Positions 21,446 through 32,429 of a DNA stretch of 64,000 nt are shown piece by piece. The notes under the pieces are model-generated. The model saw only the letters and a list, made by a program, of their open reading frames with translations, had not been told where the DNA came from and ran no database searches. The stretch comes from Octodonta nipae (taxonomy: Eukaryota; Arthropoda; Insecta; Coleoptera; Chrysomelidae), in assembly GCA_034190945.1 (NCBI GenBank), contig CM067217.1:170944352-171008351 (forward strand), in the 5' to 3' direction. The position numbers were made by a program, and so were the translations under genes. Numbering within the stretch: the stretch's first letter is position 1; the number at the start of each line of letters is the position of its first letter.

Positions 21446-23548
21446 GCTAACACGACTTATTACAAAACAACAACCCACTGTCACCTCACCCCCTCAGACG
21501 ACCGTCCATAACTTTTCTGACTTCCCCTTAGACTCTACCAGTTTACACGTCCTATCCAAAGGTTTCAATTTCGCAGTGACGCCGAAAACTATCCCAACTG
21601 AAAGAATCATTTCTCAAGTTGAGGTAGCTTTGGTTGAACTAACAGATATTGAGGCTGAAGATACTCGTCAAGACATTGCTAGAGTACTCCGCACATCAAA
21701 GCCACCAAAATCAAACCTAACTTCTAACGAAAGACATGCACTAAAACAACTACGTAACAACGATGACATAACTATTCTTCCTGCCGACAAAGGTAACGCG
21801 ACTGTTCTTCTCAATACTAAGGACTATGTTCACAAGATGAATTCCCTACTCCACACTGCAGACTACGAAATAATAAACAATAATCCTACTACTTACTTAG
21901 AGAAAAAGACTAAGGAAATCATCAACAGGACACAACTTCCTCTTGACATTAAAAAGATCATCATTCCTCGTGAAAAGTCTTCTAAAATTCCGAAAATTTA
22001 CGGACTACCCAAAATTCATAAGCCGGACATTCCTCTTAGACCCATTGTCAGTTCGGTACAATCCCCGACCCAAGAATTAGCCCGGTACTTAGCCAAAACC
22101 CTTCAACCTCTAGCCGAGCAAGCATCCTCGTACGTAAAGAACTCTTCTTCCTTCCTAGATATCCTAAGTGGTTACAGAATTTCAGAAAATGACATCCTAG
22201 TTAGCTTCGATGTTGTATCTCTTTTCACCAATGTCCCCATTTCAGAAACGTTAGATATTCTAAAAACAAAATACAATATCTGTTCTGACATTATCAAACT
22301 TGTACAACACTGTTCCTCTAACACTTATTTTTCATTTCAAAACACTCTGTTCAAACAAGTCCGTGGGGCCCCCATGGGTTCACCTCTTTCTCCAGTGCTT
22401 GCTAACATTTTCATGGAACAAATCGAAACCCAGGCCCTAAACTCGTCTAATTTAAAACCTTCCTGTTGGCTTAGATATGTAGATGATACTTTTGTCATTT
22501 GGCCTCATGGCAGAGATTCATTAGACTTCTTCCTACAACACCTCAATGGTATACATTCTAATATACAATTTACAATGGAAATCGAGTCCGATTCTTCTCT
22601 CCCGTTTCTTGATGTCCTCATAACAAAAACCAACAATGACAGATTCTCACATACCGTCTATAGAAAACCAACCCATACCAATCGATACTTAAATGCCCAA
22701 TCACACCACCACCCTGCCCAATTGAGTTCTGTAATGAAATCTTTGACTCTCAGATCTATTCGTTTAACAGATATTGACAATAGACAAAACGAACTTAATA
22801 ATCTTCAACAAATCCTTCGATAAAACGGTTATCATCCGGACCACATTGCGCGTATAATTCATCAATCTCAACAATCCCCAATCACACCAACCCCGTCAGA
22901 AACAGAACAACAACATCAAAAAGCCGTACTTCCATACATTCGAGGAGTCACTGACAAAATTGCACGGATTTTACAAAGACATCAAATGAAGACTATCTTC
23001 AACACCACTCAAACTATAGGCAACTTAACCGGTAACCCCAAAGACAAAGTACCTAACGAGGATCGAGGAGTTTACGAAATCTCATGTCGCGATTGCCCAC
23101 AAAGCTACATCGGTCGTACCAACAGGCGCGTTAACCATCGAGTATATGAACACTCTCTGTCAGTTCGTAAAAAAGATCCGACTTCAGCTCTCGCGCATCA
23201 CCATATCCAAACAGGGCACTCTATCAACTTCGAGGACAGTAGGACTATCATATCTCTCAATTCTCTTAGGGCATCCACTATTCGCGAAGCTATCGAAATA
23301 GTCTAAATAGACGTGATGACAGTACTCGCCTTCCCACAGCTTGGACCTCCGTAATTGCCAGATTAAACAAAGCAGACACGCCCACCAATACCCAACCAAT
23401 CACAACACAGCCTCATCACGTGACATCTTCTTCTAACCCAGCGCTACCTATAAATAAAAGAAGCAGAGCAGACTCAAATTCAGTTCAGTTACCTAGTGAC
23501 TTTTGGGGAGTAGGCAGATTGAGGCCCCGAGTTCGATCTAGACTCTGA
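21446..23548 (+). pseudogene. PLE-1 RT/endonuclease, disrupted (copy d)
   Basis: Covers the RT from about residue 170 and the endonuclease. It keeps YGLPKIHKP, FDVVSLF, GAPMGSPLSP, YVDD and GVY/YIG. Three lesions are visible: missing N-terminus, a CAA to TAA stop after QQILR at 22821-22823, and a 16 bp deletion after GAAATAG near 23299 that shifts the frame after AIEI. A substitution S to C follows KTKYNI. Apart from these it is nearly identical to copies a and b, so it arose recently and then decayed or was copied from a defective template. Confidence 0.93.
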
Positions 23549-23567
23549 AACTCTTTTTCCCTTTTGT

Positions 23568-23607
23568 CTCTTGATAATGGCTCCGAAGCAGGAGTCGAAA
23601 CGTCGAG
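23568..23607 (+). ncRNA. Hammerhead-ribozyme-like core, inverted PLE-1 copy
   Basis: Plus-strand version of the same core: CTC, TTGATAA, GGCTCC/GGAGTC, GAAACGTC, GAG, in the terminal repeat of copy d. Confidence 0.65.
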
Positions 23608-23652
23608 TATTCAATAAATTCAGACGCGGTTCTCACCCGGAACCTAGCTTAG

Positions 23653-23655
<3 letters not shown>

Positions 23656-23712
<57 letters not shown>
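23656..23712. repeat. (TA)n microsatellite at the right edge of the PLE-1 composite
   Basis: About 57 bp of TA alternation joined on one side to the PLE tip and on the other to AGATGTAAATCTTTATATG. Confidence 0.95.
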
Positions 23713-23714
<2 letters not shown>

Positions 23715-23860
23715 TGTAAATCTTTATATGTTGCACTCTGAGGATCCTTTAATGATTTATTTTCTTCTATTAAATTAATAAGAAGATTGTCTTCATCAAA
23801 AGAGAAATTTAAATCCGCCATTTTAACCTCCAAACAACACGCGACAAGCGACACTACAGC
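23712..23860 (-). mobile_element. PIF/Harbinger relic, continuation of copy 1
   Basis: Begins with the same 19 bp AGATGTAAATCTTTATATG that ends the left part at 13789, then matches copy 2 at 24550-24680. On the minus strand it encodes MADLNFSFDEDNLLINLIEENKSL.. in outline, the start of a MADF/Myb-type protein, which is broken by the insertion after SATYKD. It runs straight into the left terminal repeat of copy 2. Confidence 0.75.
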
Positions 23861-24000
23861 TACACGTTGAGCTACGCGACCGAGACAAGCGACAAGAGGC
23901 AACGTCGCTCGTATTTATTTGAAAAACACGACTTACATTAAGCGACAAACAGTTGCTTAGATGTTCTGCCCTCATAAATACGTGTATTCGTAAATTAAAA

Positions 24001-24300
24001 ATGTCATCAAAACAACTCCAAATACTTCTTGAAGAAGAAGGAGATGATGATATATTATTGTATTATTTATACAGAAAAAGACGATGTGAAATGAATCCAT
24101 TGTACCAGAGTAGAAACACAGAGGGCTTTTATTGTCTATTAATTGATAACCACTTATCACTCGAAGTAGAAAATTTTACACAATATTTCAGATTAAATCA
24201 AAGTTAATTTAAATATGTATTAAGTTTATTTGAAGAAGATATTCAAAACAGAGGTGGAGGTATAACACCACGAGAAAAATTATCAATCACATTACGGTAT
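24001..24300 (+). pseudogene. Harbinger-type transposase, N-terminal remnant
   Basis: Starting at the ATG at 24001 the frame gives a short acidic leader, YYLYRKRR, then FYCLLIDNHLSLEVENFTQYFRLNQ and a TAA stop at 24205. The same frame continues as KYVLSLFEEDIQ..GITPREKLSITLR and meets GTATGT, a good splice-donor form. The segment before LTLRY-type sequence is characteristic of Harbinger transposases (DDE_Tnp_4), where an intron often follows. The catalytic domain is absent. Confidence 0.7.
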
Positions 24301-24461
24301 GTATTTATTTGTTACAGTTTTAATTAAAAATATTATTTATTAGATTCTTCGGAGAACATCATATAAGAATAATAAATCACACTCCCCAAAAAGTTTGTGT
24401 TATAACTAATAAACAAATAAAACATAAACAGATAAATAAAATTATTTGACATTAATTTCAT

Positions 24462-24683
24462 TCACACAAAAAATAAAATATAAACAACATACTGTTTTTT
24501 TTTTACTTTCATTGCAATCTTGTTCCAGATATTATCCCGAACGCTTTCATCTTTATATGTTGCACTCTGAGGATCATTTAATGATTTATTTTCTTCTATT
24601 GAATTAATAAGAAGATTGTCTTCATCAAAAGTGAAATTTAAATCCGTCATTTTAACCTCCAAACCACACGCGACAAGCGACAC
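24462..24683 (-). pseudogene. Harbinger accessory MADF-type protein, N-terminal remnant
   Basis: From an internal ATG: MTDLNFTFDEDNLLINSIEE, then SLNDPQSATYKDESVRDNIW and NKIAMKVKK. The order of hydrophobic residue, D/P, Y and W fits a MADF (Myb/SANT-like) DNA-binding domain, the usual second Harbinger protein that helps the transposase enter the nucleus and bind the ends. It is cut after about 50 residues. Confidence 0.65.
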
Positions 24684-24871
24684 TACTGCTTCGGAAGCAG
24701 TCGCATCAAAGTTGTCTCTTGTCTCCTGTCGCGGTCGCGCGTCTCTGTCTCGCGCTTCAAATGTGCCTCATATAATTGCATAGAAAGCAGACGTGTCGCG
24801 TGTCGCAACCTCCTGTCTCTTGTCGCCGTCGCTTGTCTCGGTCGCGTAGCTCAAAGTGTACCTTAAGGTTT

Positions 24872-25238
24872 CTGCCTATAAAATTTTCTGGCGTGCTCGA
24901 GGAACGCGCATAATCCCCGCTTGGGCTCCCCTACTATTGGTTATTGTCCCTAATACTACATAGAAAATCACGGCTAAGCTTGAACATTTACAAAGTTTTC
25001 CCTAAATAAACTTATTTCCAAAAAATAACTATCGAAATTAACCAAAAAATAAACTACTTTAAAAACATGAATAAATCTACAGGACTAAAAACATATTTGT
25101 GATTCTCCTAGTATAAAGCAGGGTTGTTCCAGTTAATAACATTGGTTTTATAATAAAAGGATCAGTAAAATCAGCCCAAAAACACAAAAATATTGGACGT
25201 TGAATTGAGTCGGTATTTTAATGCCAGTCAGTGTACAC
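24872..25238. other. Short intergenic spacer
   Basis: Nothing recognisable between the Harbinger right end and the next transposon. Confidence 0.4.
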
Positions 25239-26992
25239 AAACGGGCCACCTTGAATACCTTGGTTATTTTCAAAACTACGGCAATAAGAAAAAACAGGTC
25301 GATTTTTGTTTCAAGGGGAACATTTTTTAAGGTGAGTTAGCGCTGGCGCGCATTCTACATAAATAGTCCAATTCAATGACCATGAGATTTGAGATAGGGA
25401 AAATAGGTGTTGTATACCATTTGAAAGCCCTTTTTACGGACTATACCATCATGATAAAATATTTATTGCAATTTCTGTACATGTAATAATAAAAGAGTAT
25501 TAAAAAAACTAATTTACAGTACAAAACAATGCCTCTAAAGCAAATGTTCAAAGTGTCTTCCATTGACTTGACATCGTTCAGCATAGTGGTATCTGACGAC
25601 ACTCCGCTATAATTCGATGGCGTAGTTCGTCCAAATTCTCTGGCTGAGTCATAAAAACTTTGGATTTAACATGTCCCCACAAAAAAAACCCAAAGGGTTC
25701 AGATCAGGTGATCGGGCAGGACATTCTATAGGACCTCTTCTTCCAATCCAGTGACCAGGGTATTCCAAATCGAGGTATGGACGAACTGGTGCGGACGTAG
25801 TGAGGAGGAGCTCCATCTTGTTGGAAATGCAATTGCTCTTCATGTAGTAGAGGATCATTTTCTAATTTTTCTATTATCAATGCATTAATTTCGTTTTCCA
25901 ATATATTGTGATAAATTTCACCATTTAAATTACCAGGAATAAACAGGGGTCCAATTAGAAGATTTAACCTCCCCATGAAGTGAAATAGTGAACTCATCCG
26001 AAAAGCAAACATTATACAAGAAATTCGGGTTTTCGATCATACGCTGAGTCATAATTTCGCAAAACTGTTGTCTTCGATCCCAATCATCCTCATTCAATTC
26101 ATGAAGTAATTTAATTTTGTACGCATGGAAGTTGTACTTATGCAAAATTCTAAAAAAATTAGTTTTGCTAATACCGGAAGCTGCGTGTTTGGTGTAAGTT
26201 GGACATGGTACAATGTAGCCACAGCTACCTCTTCATCATTTACAATTCCAATGGGACCTCTTTTTTTATTCATTGTTAAGCCCGTCTCAACAAATTTTAA
26301 AATCAACTTCAATACGTATTTATGACGAACGTTACGTTCGGGATGGTTTTGGTTAAAGACCCTTGCAGCAGATCGAGCACAATTTTGATTTTGGTAATAA
26401 AGACTTACCAGCTCAATACGTTCTTGCAATGTGTATACCATAATTATCTTTTAAATTTTCAACAAATCAGTAAAGTAATAACTTGACAGATAAATGTACA
26501 ATTCTTCAAATGATCGAATAAAGGTCAGAACAGATAAACAAACTTGCTGTAAATATCAGCAAAAAATAATGTAAAATATATGAATGTTTTTCTTGTATTG
26601 TATGTTATTACAAGCTGCGGCAGTAAAACAGGATTGTTTAAGAGCGTACTATACAAGAACTCCTTTTTAATACTTTTCTATGCAGTAAAAACTTTTAATT
26701 TAATTATCCGGTTTTACTACTAGGTCCGTTAGGTTTTCTGTTACATGTACAGAAATTAAAATAAATGTTTTTATTATGACGGTATAGTCCGTAAAAAGAT
26801 CTTTCAAATGATATACGACCACACCTATTTTCCCTATTTCAAATCTCAAAATCATTGAAATGGCCTGTTGATGTTGAATGCGCGTAAGCGCTAATTCACC
26901 GCAAAAAAATTCCCCTTCGAAACAAAAATCGACCAGTTTTTTTTTATTACAATATTTTTGAAAATAACCAAGATATCCAAGGTGGCTCGTTT
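25239..26992 (-). mobile_element. Tc1/mariner-superfamily element with about 220 bp inverted repeats
   Basis: Positions about 25239-25458 recur inverted at about 26772-26992. Matching phrases are GGCCACCTTGAATACCTTGG with its complement near 26975, GGTCGATTTTTGTTTC with its complement near 26915, and TTTTACGGACTATACC with its complement near 26780. A broken transposase lies between them on the minus strand. The outermost tips have diverged, so the exact TA target is not visible. Confidence 0.85.
25649..26441 (-). pseudogene. DD41-type transposase, frameshifted
   Basis: The ATG at 26441 opens MVYTLQERIELVSLYYQNQN, then ARSAARVFNQNHPERNV, the helix-turn-helix region of this transposase group. 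A second frame (26145-25930) has HAYKIKLLHELNEDDWDRR and the first catalytic aspartate in CFSDEF. A third (26012-25704) has the GPLFIPGNLNGE segment and the second aspartate in FQQDGAPPH. A fourth ends with WIGRRGPIECPARSPDLNPL, where the third catalytic residue is replaced by G (LGFF). At least three frame breaks and a lost catalytic residue make it inactive. Confidence 0.85.
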
Positions 26993-28386
26993 GAGATGGA
27001 ATACCCTTCCGCAGCTCTATAAAATAAATACTATGTTTGCGTTAATCAGAATTGTGTTACCATATATGTGACATTTCATTTGATTGCTTGTATGTAAATC
27101 ACAACATAAATCCTAACTTTTCACAGTCTGCAATCATGAATATCTCGAACTATATAACAAACAAAAAACTGTTTCAGCACAAAATACGTTCGGCAAAACA
27201 TACGCCCTCATTTTCTTTTACGACTGGAAAATAAAATAAAGGCCGAATCAAATCCCGCCAACGCTGTACCGGGGTTTACTTTTAGGACCTGCAAATAAAA
27301 TTTGGTCGCTCTGGAGTGTCTAGACGGTGTTGTAGTTTCTGTAATTACAATGTCGAACGGCAGTAAGAAACTTTGCTGAGAATTGCCGATAGATTGTTTT
27401 TTCCTTAAACTTTTAACTTTTATATGGTTGTAATTGACTGTTGTTATTTATTTTCTGTCATGTAAAAGTGAAGCAATTTTTAAAAATGATGCTTAGTAAC
27501 AAGTACTTCATTCCGTTACAAAATTTTGTTAGACGATGAAAAAGAATATGAATATAGGCGTTGTGCTTTTGATTATTTGATATTGATGGGAAGAAAGGTC
27601 GCAAAAATCGTGTAAAAAAATACCTAACCTACTACTAATGGTGTAACAAAATCTTAACTCAGCACTGCTTGTCACAAAACTCCATTGTCAATCGAAATGT
27701 GTCAAGTTTTGAACTAGTAACGATCCCTCATACTGGAGTCAGTTAGCGTTATACCTTCTTTTTCTGAAATTCAGCGGAAACTCCTACAGAGTGTAAATCT
27801 TTTTCATAGCATATGGGGACATTAATTGCAGTGCGGCTTGTTTGTCTAGACGGAGATAACTCGTCCAATGTCCGATATTTTATAATTTCTGCCCCTTTTT
27901 TGTTTATAGGTGTTAATTGTTGTGTCCTTGCTTTTATTTCATACATTAGATTTACATTATACATTTTATCATGCTATATCTGAAACTGAAATTCAATTCT
28001 TTATCTGCATATTAAAAAGGTTGCTCTAGCTTGCCAGATCCTATAAGAGTTCCTTATCTGGAACATATGTTCAGTCCCTTGATAATAAATTAATGGCTTT
28101 AATTGAATGTAAAATATTAACCTTAAGTCATCGTTTACCAACTTTTTGAGTATCGCTACCCACCAAATCGCAATGATAAACAATATTGTGAACCCTTAAT
28201 AAAATACAGTCGCATATATTAATTTAACCATGATCAATGTTTATACCGTGACTAAAACGGCGACGGCTTACTTCTTTTTTTATGAAGTATATATAGTGTG
28301 GAACAGCCAAATGGCATAAAGGAGGGCTTGTATGGAGGAACGCTTGGACACTTCGATTTGTATTTTTAAATGCGCATTTTTTCAAC
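26993..28386. other. Non-coding sequence, no repeat identified
   Basis: No recognisable gene. One possible tiny first coding exon lies at 27351-27363 (see findings). The region 28180-28330 has no clear function. Confidence 0.4.
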
Positions 28387-29070
28387 AAAAAATATAGGGT
28401 GATTCATGTGAAAGTGGCCAATACCAACTTTTTTATTTTAAATGCAAGTTCCTGTATATTATTTATTTTTTGGATTCTCCAGAAAAGTCTAGACATAATT
28501 CATGTACAATGTCCAAACCTATCTTTAACTGCTCCGGAAATATTAATTGTTTTCAGATTTATTACAAAAATTAGCATTAAAAAAGAAAATTATTTTATTT
28601 TTTAACTCCCATTAGCTTTTATATTGAGATAGTAAGCAAATACCATTCCTTCGTTCCTTTTTACTCATTTAAAAAAAACAGATTTGTATATTTTCGTCAA
28701 ATTTATAGACTTAGCATCTTGTTTGAATTGTCGTTTGAATTTCGTTAACTGTACGTAATATTATCAGACAAATGGTTCATTTAACAGAAAAAGTTTCTCG
28801 ATCATTACAGGGAAAATTTCCAAATTTACCACCTGTATCCCAAGGAACAATTAGCAAAATAGAAAAGCAGTTTAACGAGCTTGGTTCTCTCAGATAGATA
28901 AAAAAAGTATTTGCCAATGAACTAAGTGATAATACGAAATTGGATATTATGCTTGAGATTCAAGAAAATCCACATAATTCTTGCCTAAAAGCAGTTCCAC
29001 TGTTCAACGTTAGCCACATATCAATTTTTCGAGTACTAAAGGAAAGTGTTTTGGGTGTATTGAAAAATAA
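28387..29070 (+). mobile_element. Tc1/mariner-superfamily relic, left portion
   Basis: Starts near TAGGGTGATTCATGTG, which resembles the CAGGGTG tips of this superfamily, and leads after about 380 bp to a transposase N-terminal remnant. No right inverted end was found, so the limits are approximate. Confidence 0.55.
28772..29070 (+). pseudogene. DD41-type transposase, helix-turn-helix remnant
   Basis: The ATG at 28772 opens MVHLTEKVSRSLQGKFPN, then PPVSQGTISKIEKQFNELGS and a TAG. The same frame continues with TKLDIMLEIQENPHNSCLKA and SHISIFRVLKES. The ENPHNS...VS..S..R.LK phrase closely parallels the remnant at 60.3 kb. The catalytic domain is absent. A single stop in an otherwise open 100-codon frame suggests decay by point mutation plus truncation. 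Confidence 0.75.
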
Positions 29071-29075
29071 TTAAC

Positions 29076-29416
29076 TTGAGAAAAACATGCGATATAAAAA
29101 TTTGTTTTTGTCGTCAAACATATACCCATGAAACTTGTAGACTATTACAACTTATGAAAAAGGAAAACTATAAATTTCCAGAAGACATGTGGACATATCA
29201 AAGACCAACCGTGTGTTCACCAGCACCGGCAGCTACAGGATGGAATGAGGTGAAACAGAAATATTGTTAAAAGAAGAAAATTTTAAAGAGAGAAATCTTA
29301 GGAAAGCCAGCTGTATAATGGTAAAAAAATGCGGAAAACTGGAACGGGAAAGAAAAATGCTACTTCTAGAACAAGAGAAAAAGGAATTGTTTGACAAACA
29401 ACAAAATTTACATTGA
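29076..29416 (+). pseudogene. Unrecognised coding remnant with a coiled-coil-like end
   Basis: Two frames together look coding. The first (to 29270) includes YKFPEDMWTYQRPTVCSPAP and GWNEVK. A shift near 29255 leads to LLKEENFKERNLRKAS and KLERERKMLLLEQEKKELFD, a highly charged heptad-like stretch ending at a TGA at 29414-29416. I do not recognise the family. It may belong to the same decayed insertion or be an old host exon. Confidence 0.35.
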
Positions 29417-29471
29417 AGTCAAAATTTAAGGAAAGCCTTCAGTTAAAATATATACAAAAATCTCTAAAAAA

Positions 29472-29640
29472 TACATAGGAATACTGGTTGATCATATTCT
29501 AGACATCTATTTCTCTCAGAATATCTGTGGGGAAGAATTTCTATATAGATAACCAGTTCTCCGGGAAATTTTTCGAATTTGTTTAGTGCCACCTTTTTCT
29601 ACTTTTAAATTAAGTTGCTTATCTGTTGCAGGAAAAAAAA
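29472..29640 (+). repeat. Dispersed repeat A, copy 1
   Basis: About 170 bp shared with 37911-38080: GGAATACTGGTTGATCAT, TTTCTCTCAGAATA, CAGT/CCAGTT and the end CTTATCTGTTGCAGGAAAAA. The end looks like a splice acceptor (CTGTTGCAG). Identity is moderate. The family is not recognised. Confidence 0.75.
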
Positions 29641-30840
29641 ACTGGTGACAAAAATACCCATGTATAGTACAGGCAAAATAAATAATTAGTGTTTGTCATA
29701 AATAAATATTTTTTATGGATTTTCCTTACTCGTTTAATTGGATTATATGTAGAATTTTAAAATGTATTTAAATATACTGATATTTTAAATTGTACACTTA
29801 TAGTTTTTCCTCCAAATAACACCATATGATGCTAACGAAAAATACGGAGAACAGAAACAAATCACTTAGTCATTCGTATTCCTTTAAAAAAATCATTACA
29901 AACTAATGAAAAGCTAATAAAGGCCTCCAATAACAATAGCATAACGAACAAAATGCAGCTTTTTTAAGCTGTAAAAACTATGCTTCGCTAAGTAGCAGTT
30001 TTCACGGTAGAAAACGAAAAAACTTTCCCTCGTGTCTGCAGAGTAATACAAATCTCCTCGTTCGCCAATAAATGATTTGAACAAAAAACTTCCTCACATA
30101 GCAAAACGACATCCTTTGTCCTTTTGTCATCATCGTAAATACAGCGCAACTTTTTCATCTCAGATGTTTTCGCACAATGGAGACCTCACTCGTGTTCGGC
30201 CAGTTCAACGTTTTCTGAATGAGGCATCAGTTAGGAGAGCAAAAGAGAACTTTTATTTCCGCTCCGAAGACATATTATCCTAATACGATTCTTGCATTAA
30301 ACTTTCTGGTCGCCCCTGCACGTCAGCGCGTCGGATTCGCAAAACTTTTTCACGTTAAATGCGAAACTCGCAGGAATTAGTAAACTGGGTAGGGAGACCC
30401 TTCCCCCACTATTTGGTTTACCGGATTATCTTTCGTCTCTTCCGGAAAAACCGGGAAAGTTGCTGTCTGGATGGGTGGGCGGGTAACGCGAGACGCGAAG
30501 GGTGGAACTGCAGGGAAAGTGCGAATTTAACTAAGGAACAACTTTTCTTCCTCGGAGTGGGTAGAAATGGAATGTTTTAGTAGATTTCGTTTTATATATT
30601 AAGTTAGTCTGACGGCTTGTTTGTGTTTCACGTGATGGATGGCTTTGCCGCTACAAGCATTGTGGATTATCGGAAATTAATGCTTCTGTAAATATTATTA
30701 AGAAAGTATACAACTTATAAATAAAAGAAACTTCACGAAGTCTTACTCTTAATTGATTGATTGATAGTTTTTATTTATATCTTTGTTTTCTGTAAGTAGC
30801 AATACCTATCTTTTTCATCAAACATACAATGCATTTCACA
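29641..30840. other. Intergenic sequence with a GC-richer block
   Basis: Positions about 30300-30560 are richer in G and C (for example GGATGGGTGGGCGGGTAACG) without a credible gene. No repeat partner was found. Confidence 0.35.
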
Positions 30841-31160
30841 CTCTGGTTCAGTTCAGTTCTTAGATTTATTTAAAAACACAATCCAACTCTCTATAATTTA
30901 TTTCCACTACTTTAATTTATATTTACAGAAATATTTACAATTTATGATCTTTACTATACGACCATCGAATACTGAATGAATACTTCCGTCAGCTCTCCGT
31001 ATTTATATATTACTTCTCGGAATTCTCCAAAACGTCAAGGAGCCGCCGAAAGATCTAATTCATAATCTAGATTCTTCGAGAACTTCACCAAAGCAAGCCG
31101 CCGACCTCGATGCGCCAGACGAACATTTTCTGAATCGCCGAAATATCGAATGAATGTCGC
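30841..31160 (+). repeat. Dispersed repeat B, copy 1
   Basis: Shares with 49643-49846 the phrases GGTTCAGTTC, TTTAAAAACAC, CCAACTCTCT, AATTTATTTCCACTACTTT and the end with CGAAATATCG, GAATTATCGGAT. The order and spacing agree. It may be a retrotransposon terminal repeat or a small non-autonomous element, but the ends are unclear. Confidence 0.65.
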
Positions 31161-31371
31161 TTCTGTGAATTATCGGATTATCAGAGTATATATAAAATGT
31201 GATGACATAGAAAAGTAGTAATAGTAGAACGAGAATCAGGAGATGACGAAATTTTACAGTCCTATATGAATTTTTGGTCAGTTTTTTTTTAATTAACTGA
31301 AGTTATTACAAATTGTAATCAGTGATTCGTGTGTCTCTCTACCAGTTATAGCGTATCAAAAATTTTGAAAA

Positions 31372-32189
31372 TCTATATAATAATAGGCAAAGACAAAATG
31401 ATTAGGTACCATTTTCCCCTCTGTCTTTCAACCGATTTTCTTCATTTTTGTTTTGTTTAGTAGCTAATGACGACCTTCAGTGCAGAATGCTAATATTAAT
31501 TTATAATATTGGTTCATTCATTAAATAAAATATAATAAAAATTCATTATTTACGTCCAGAATGTCAATGCCAAACAACTGAATGTGCCGCCGCCGCCAGA
31601 CTCAAAACTATAGAGAGACCAATGCTGTTATACACTTCGAGCATGTACTTCTGGAAGTGGCATGCAATTGTTGTTATTGTTTAGTGGTAAAATAGTCAAT
31701 GTTGTAGATCTGTATTGATTTTTCGGACGCGTTGCAGTAACTTTCATATTAAATATTCTGTTTTTAATCTGAATTTAATTATTTGATTAATATATTATTG
31801 TCACAACCTTCCCGAAGGTGTTGTGCAAAAAATTGTCAGACAGCGGATAATAAAGAATGTGTTAAATATTTAAGTTCTGGTAAGGTTGTTGGTCATCTCT
31901 TTTTTTAGGTTGCAAAAAACAATCTTCCAAGTATTATATCGAATATTTTGCCAGGAGCGGTTCCAGCCAAAATTCTGGGGGTACATTCATTTTTCAAAAA
32001 TATTTCCAATACCGATATTTGATTACATTTTTATTTTCTTTTTAGTTCATTAGAATTGTCAATATGAGTGAACAATTTTGGTCATTACATATACTTCTCC
32101 GATTTCTCCAGAACTCTGTTTCTTATAAAAATATACTTTTTACAATTTCATGAAATAGGGTCGAATTTAGACCACTGGGCGACCACTAG
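31372..32189 (+). mobile_element. Non-autonomous Helitron candidate, copy A
   Basis: Starts TCTATATA after an A and ends CTAG before a T, the Helitron signature of insertion between A and T with 5' TC and 3' CTRR. Copy B at 52433-53163 has the same two junctions. The copies share the CAACCGATTTTCTTCATTTTTG segment, GCATGTACTTCTGGAAGTG, TTGTCAGACAGCGGA, GCCAGGAGCGGTTCCAGCC and the terminal CCACTGGGCGACCACTAG. I see no long reading frame and no obvious GC-rich hairpin just before CTAG. Confidence 0.75.
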
Positions 32190-32429
32190 TCTTCTTAGTA
32201 TTCCTAAAAATAGGTCCATTATTTCTTGTAACTTTGTTTTAGTCTATTTCTTCTCATGTACTTCCTTTCTGCAGCTTACTTAAGTTATCAGCGTCCACTT
32301 CTACCAGTTTTGTTGTGTAGAATCTTTTTAGAACATTGTTGGTACACGTGAATAACGTGGGTTATTACTTTAGAGTTTTTTTTAGTTCACCTTCTTTCCA
32401 TATTCTTCATTTCATTTATAGAATTGACC

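Larger units (their letters stand above)
21446..23655 (+). mobile_element. PLE-1 inverted, 5'-truncated copy (copy d)
   Basis: A plus-strand copy that begins at the position equivalent to 17850 of copy a and runs to its terminal repeat, ending CTTAGTTCA against a (TA)n tract. With copy c it forms an inverted junction. Inverted partial copies next to tandem copies are a known PLE pattern. Its 3' tip is about 38 nt shorter than the tips at 10226 and 15591. Confidence 0.93.
23861..24871 (+). mobile_element. PIF/Harbinger deletion derivative (copy 2)
   Basis: Left end GAGCTACGCGACCGAGACAA, right end the complement ending GTACCTTAA near 24870. The two ends carry the 5' parts of two convergent genes: transposase on the plus strand and a MADF-type DNA-binding protein on the minus strand, the usual two-protein plan of Harbinger elements. 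The middle of both genes is missing, so this is a non-autonomous derivative of about 1 kb. Confidence 0.8.
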
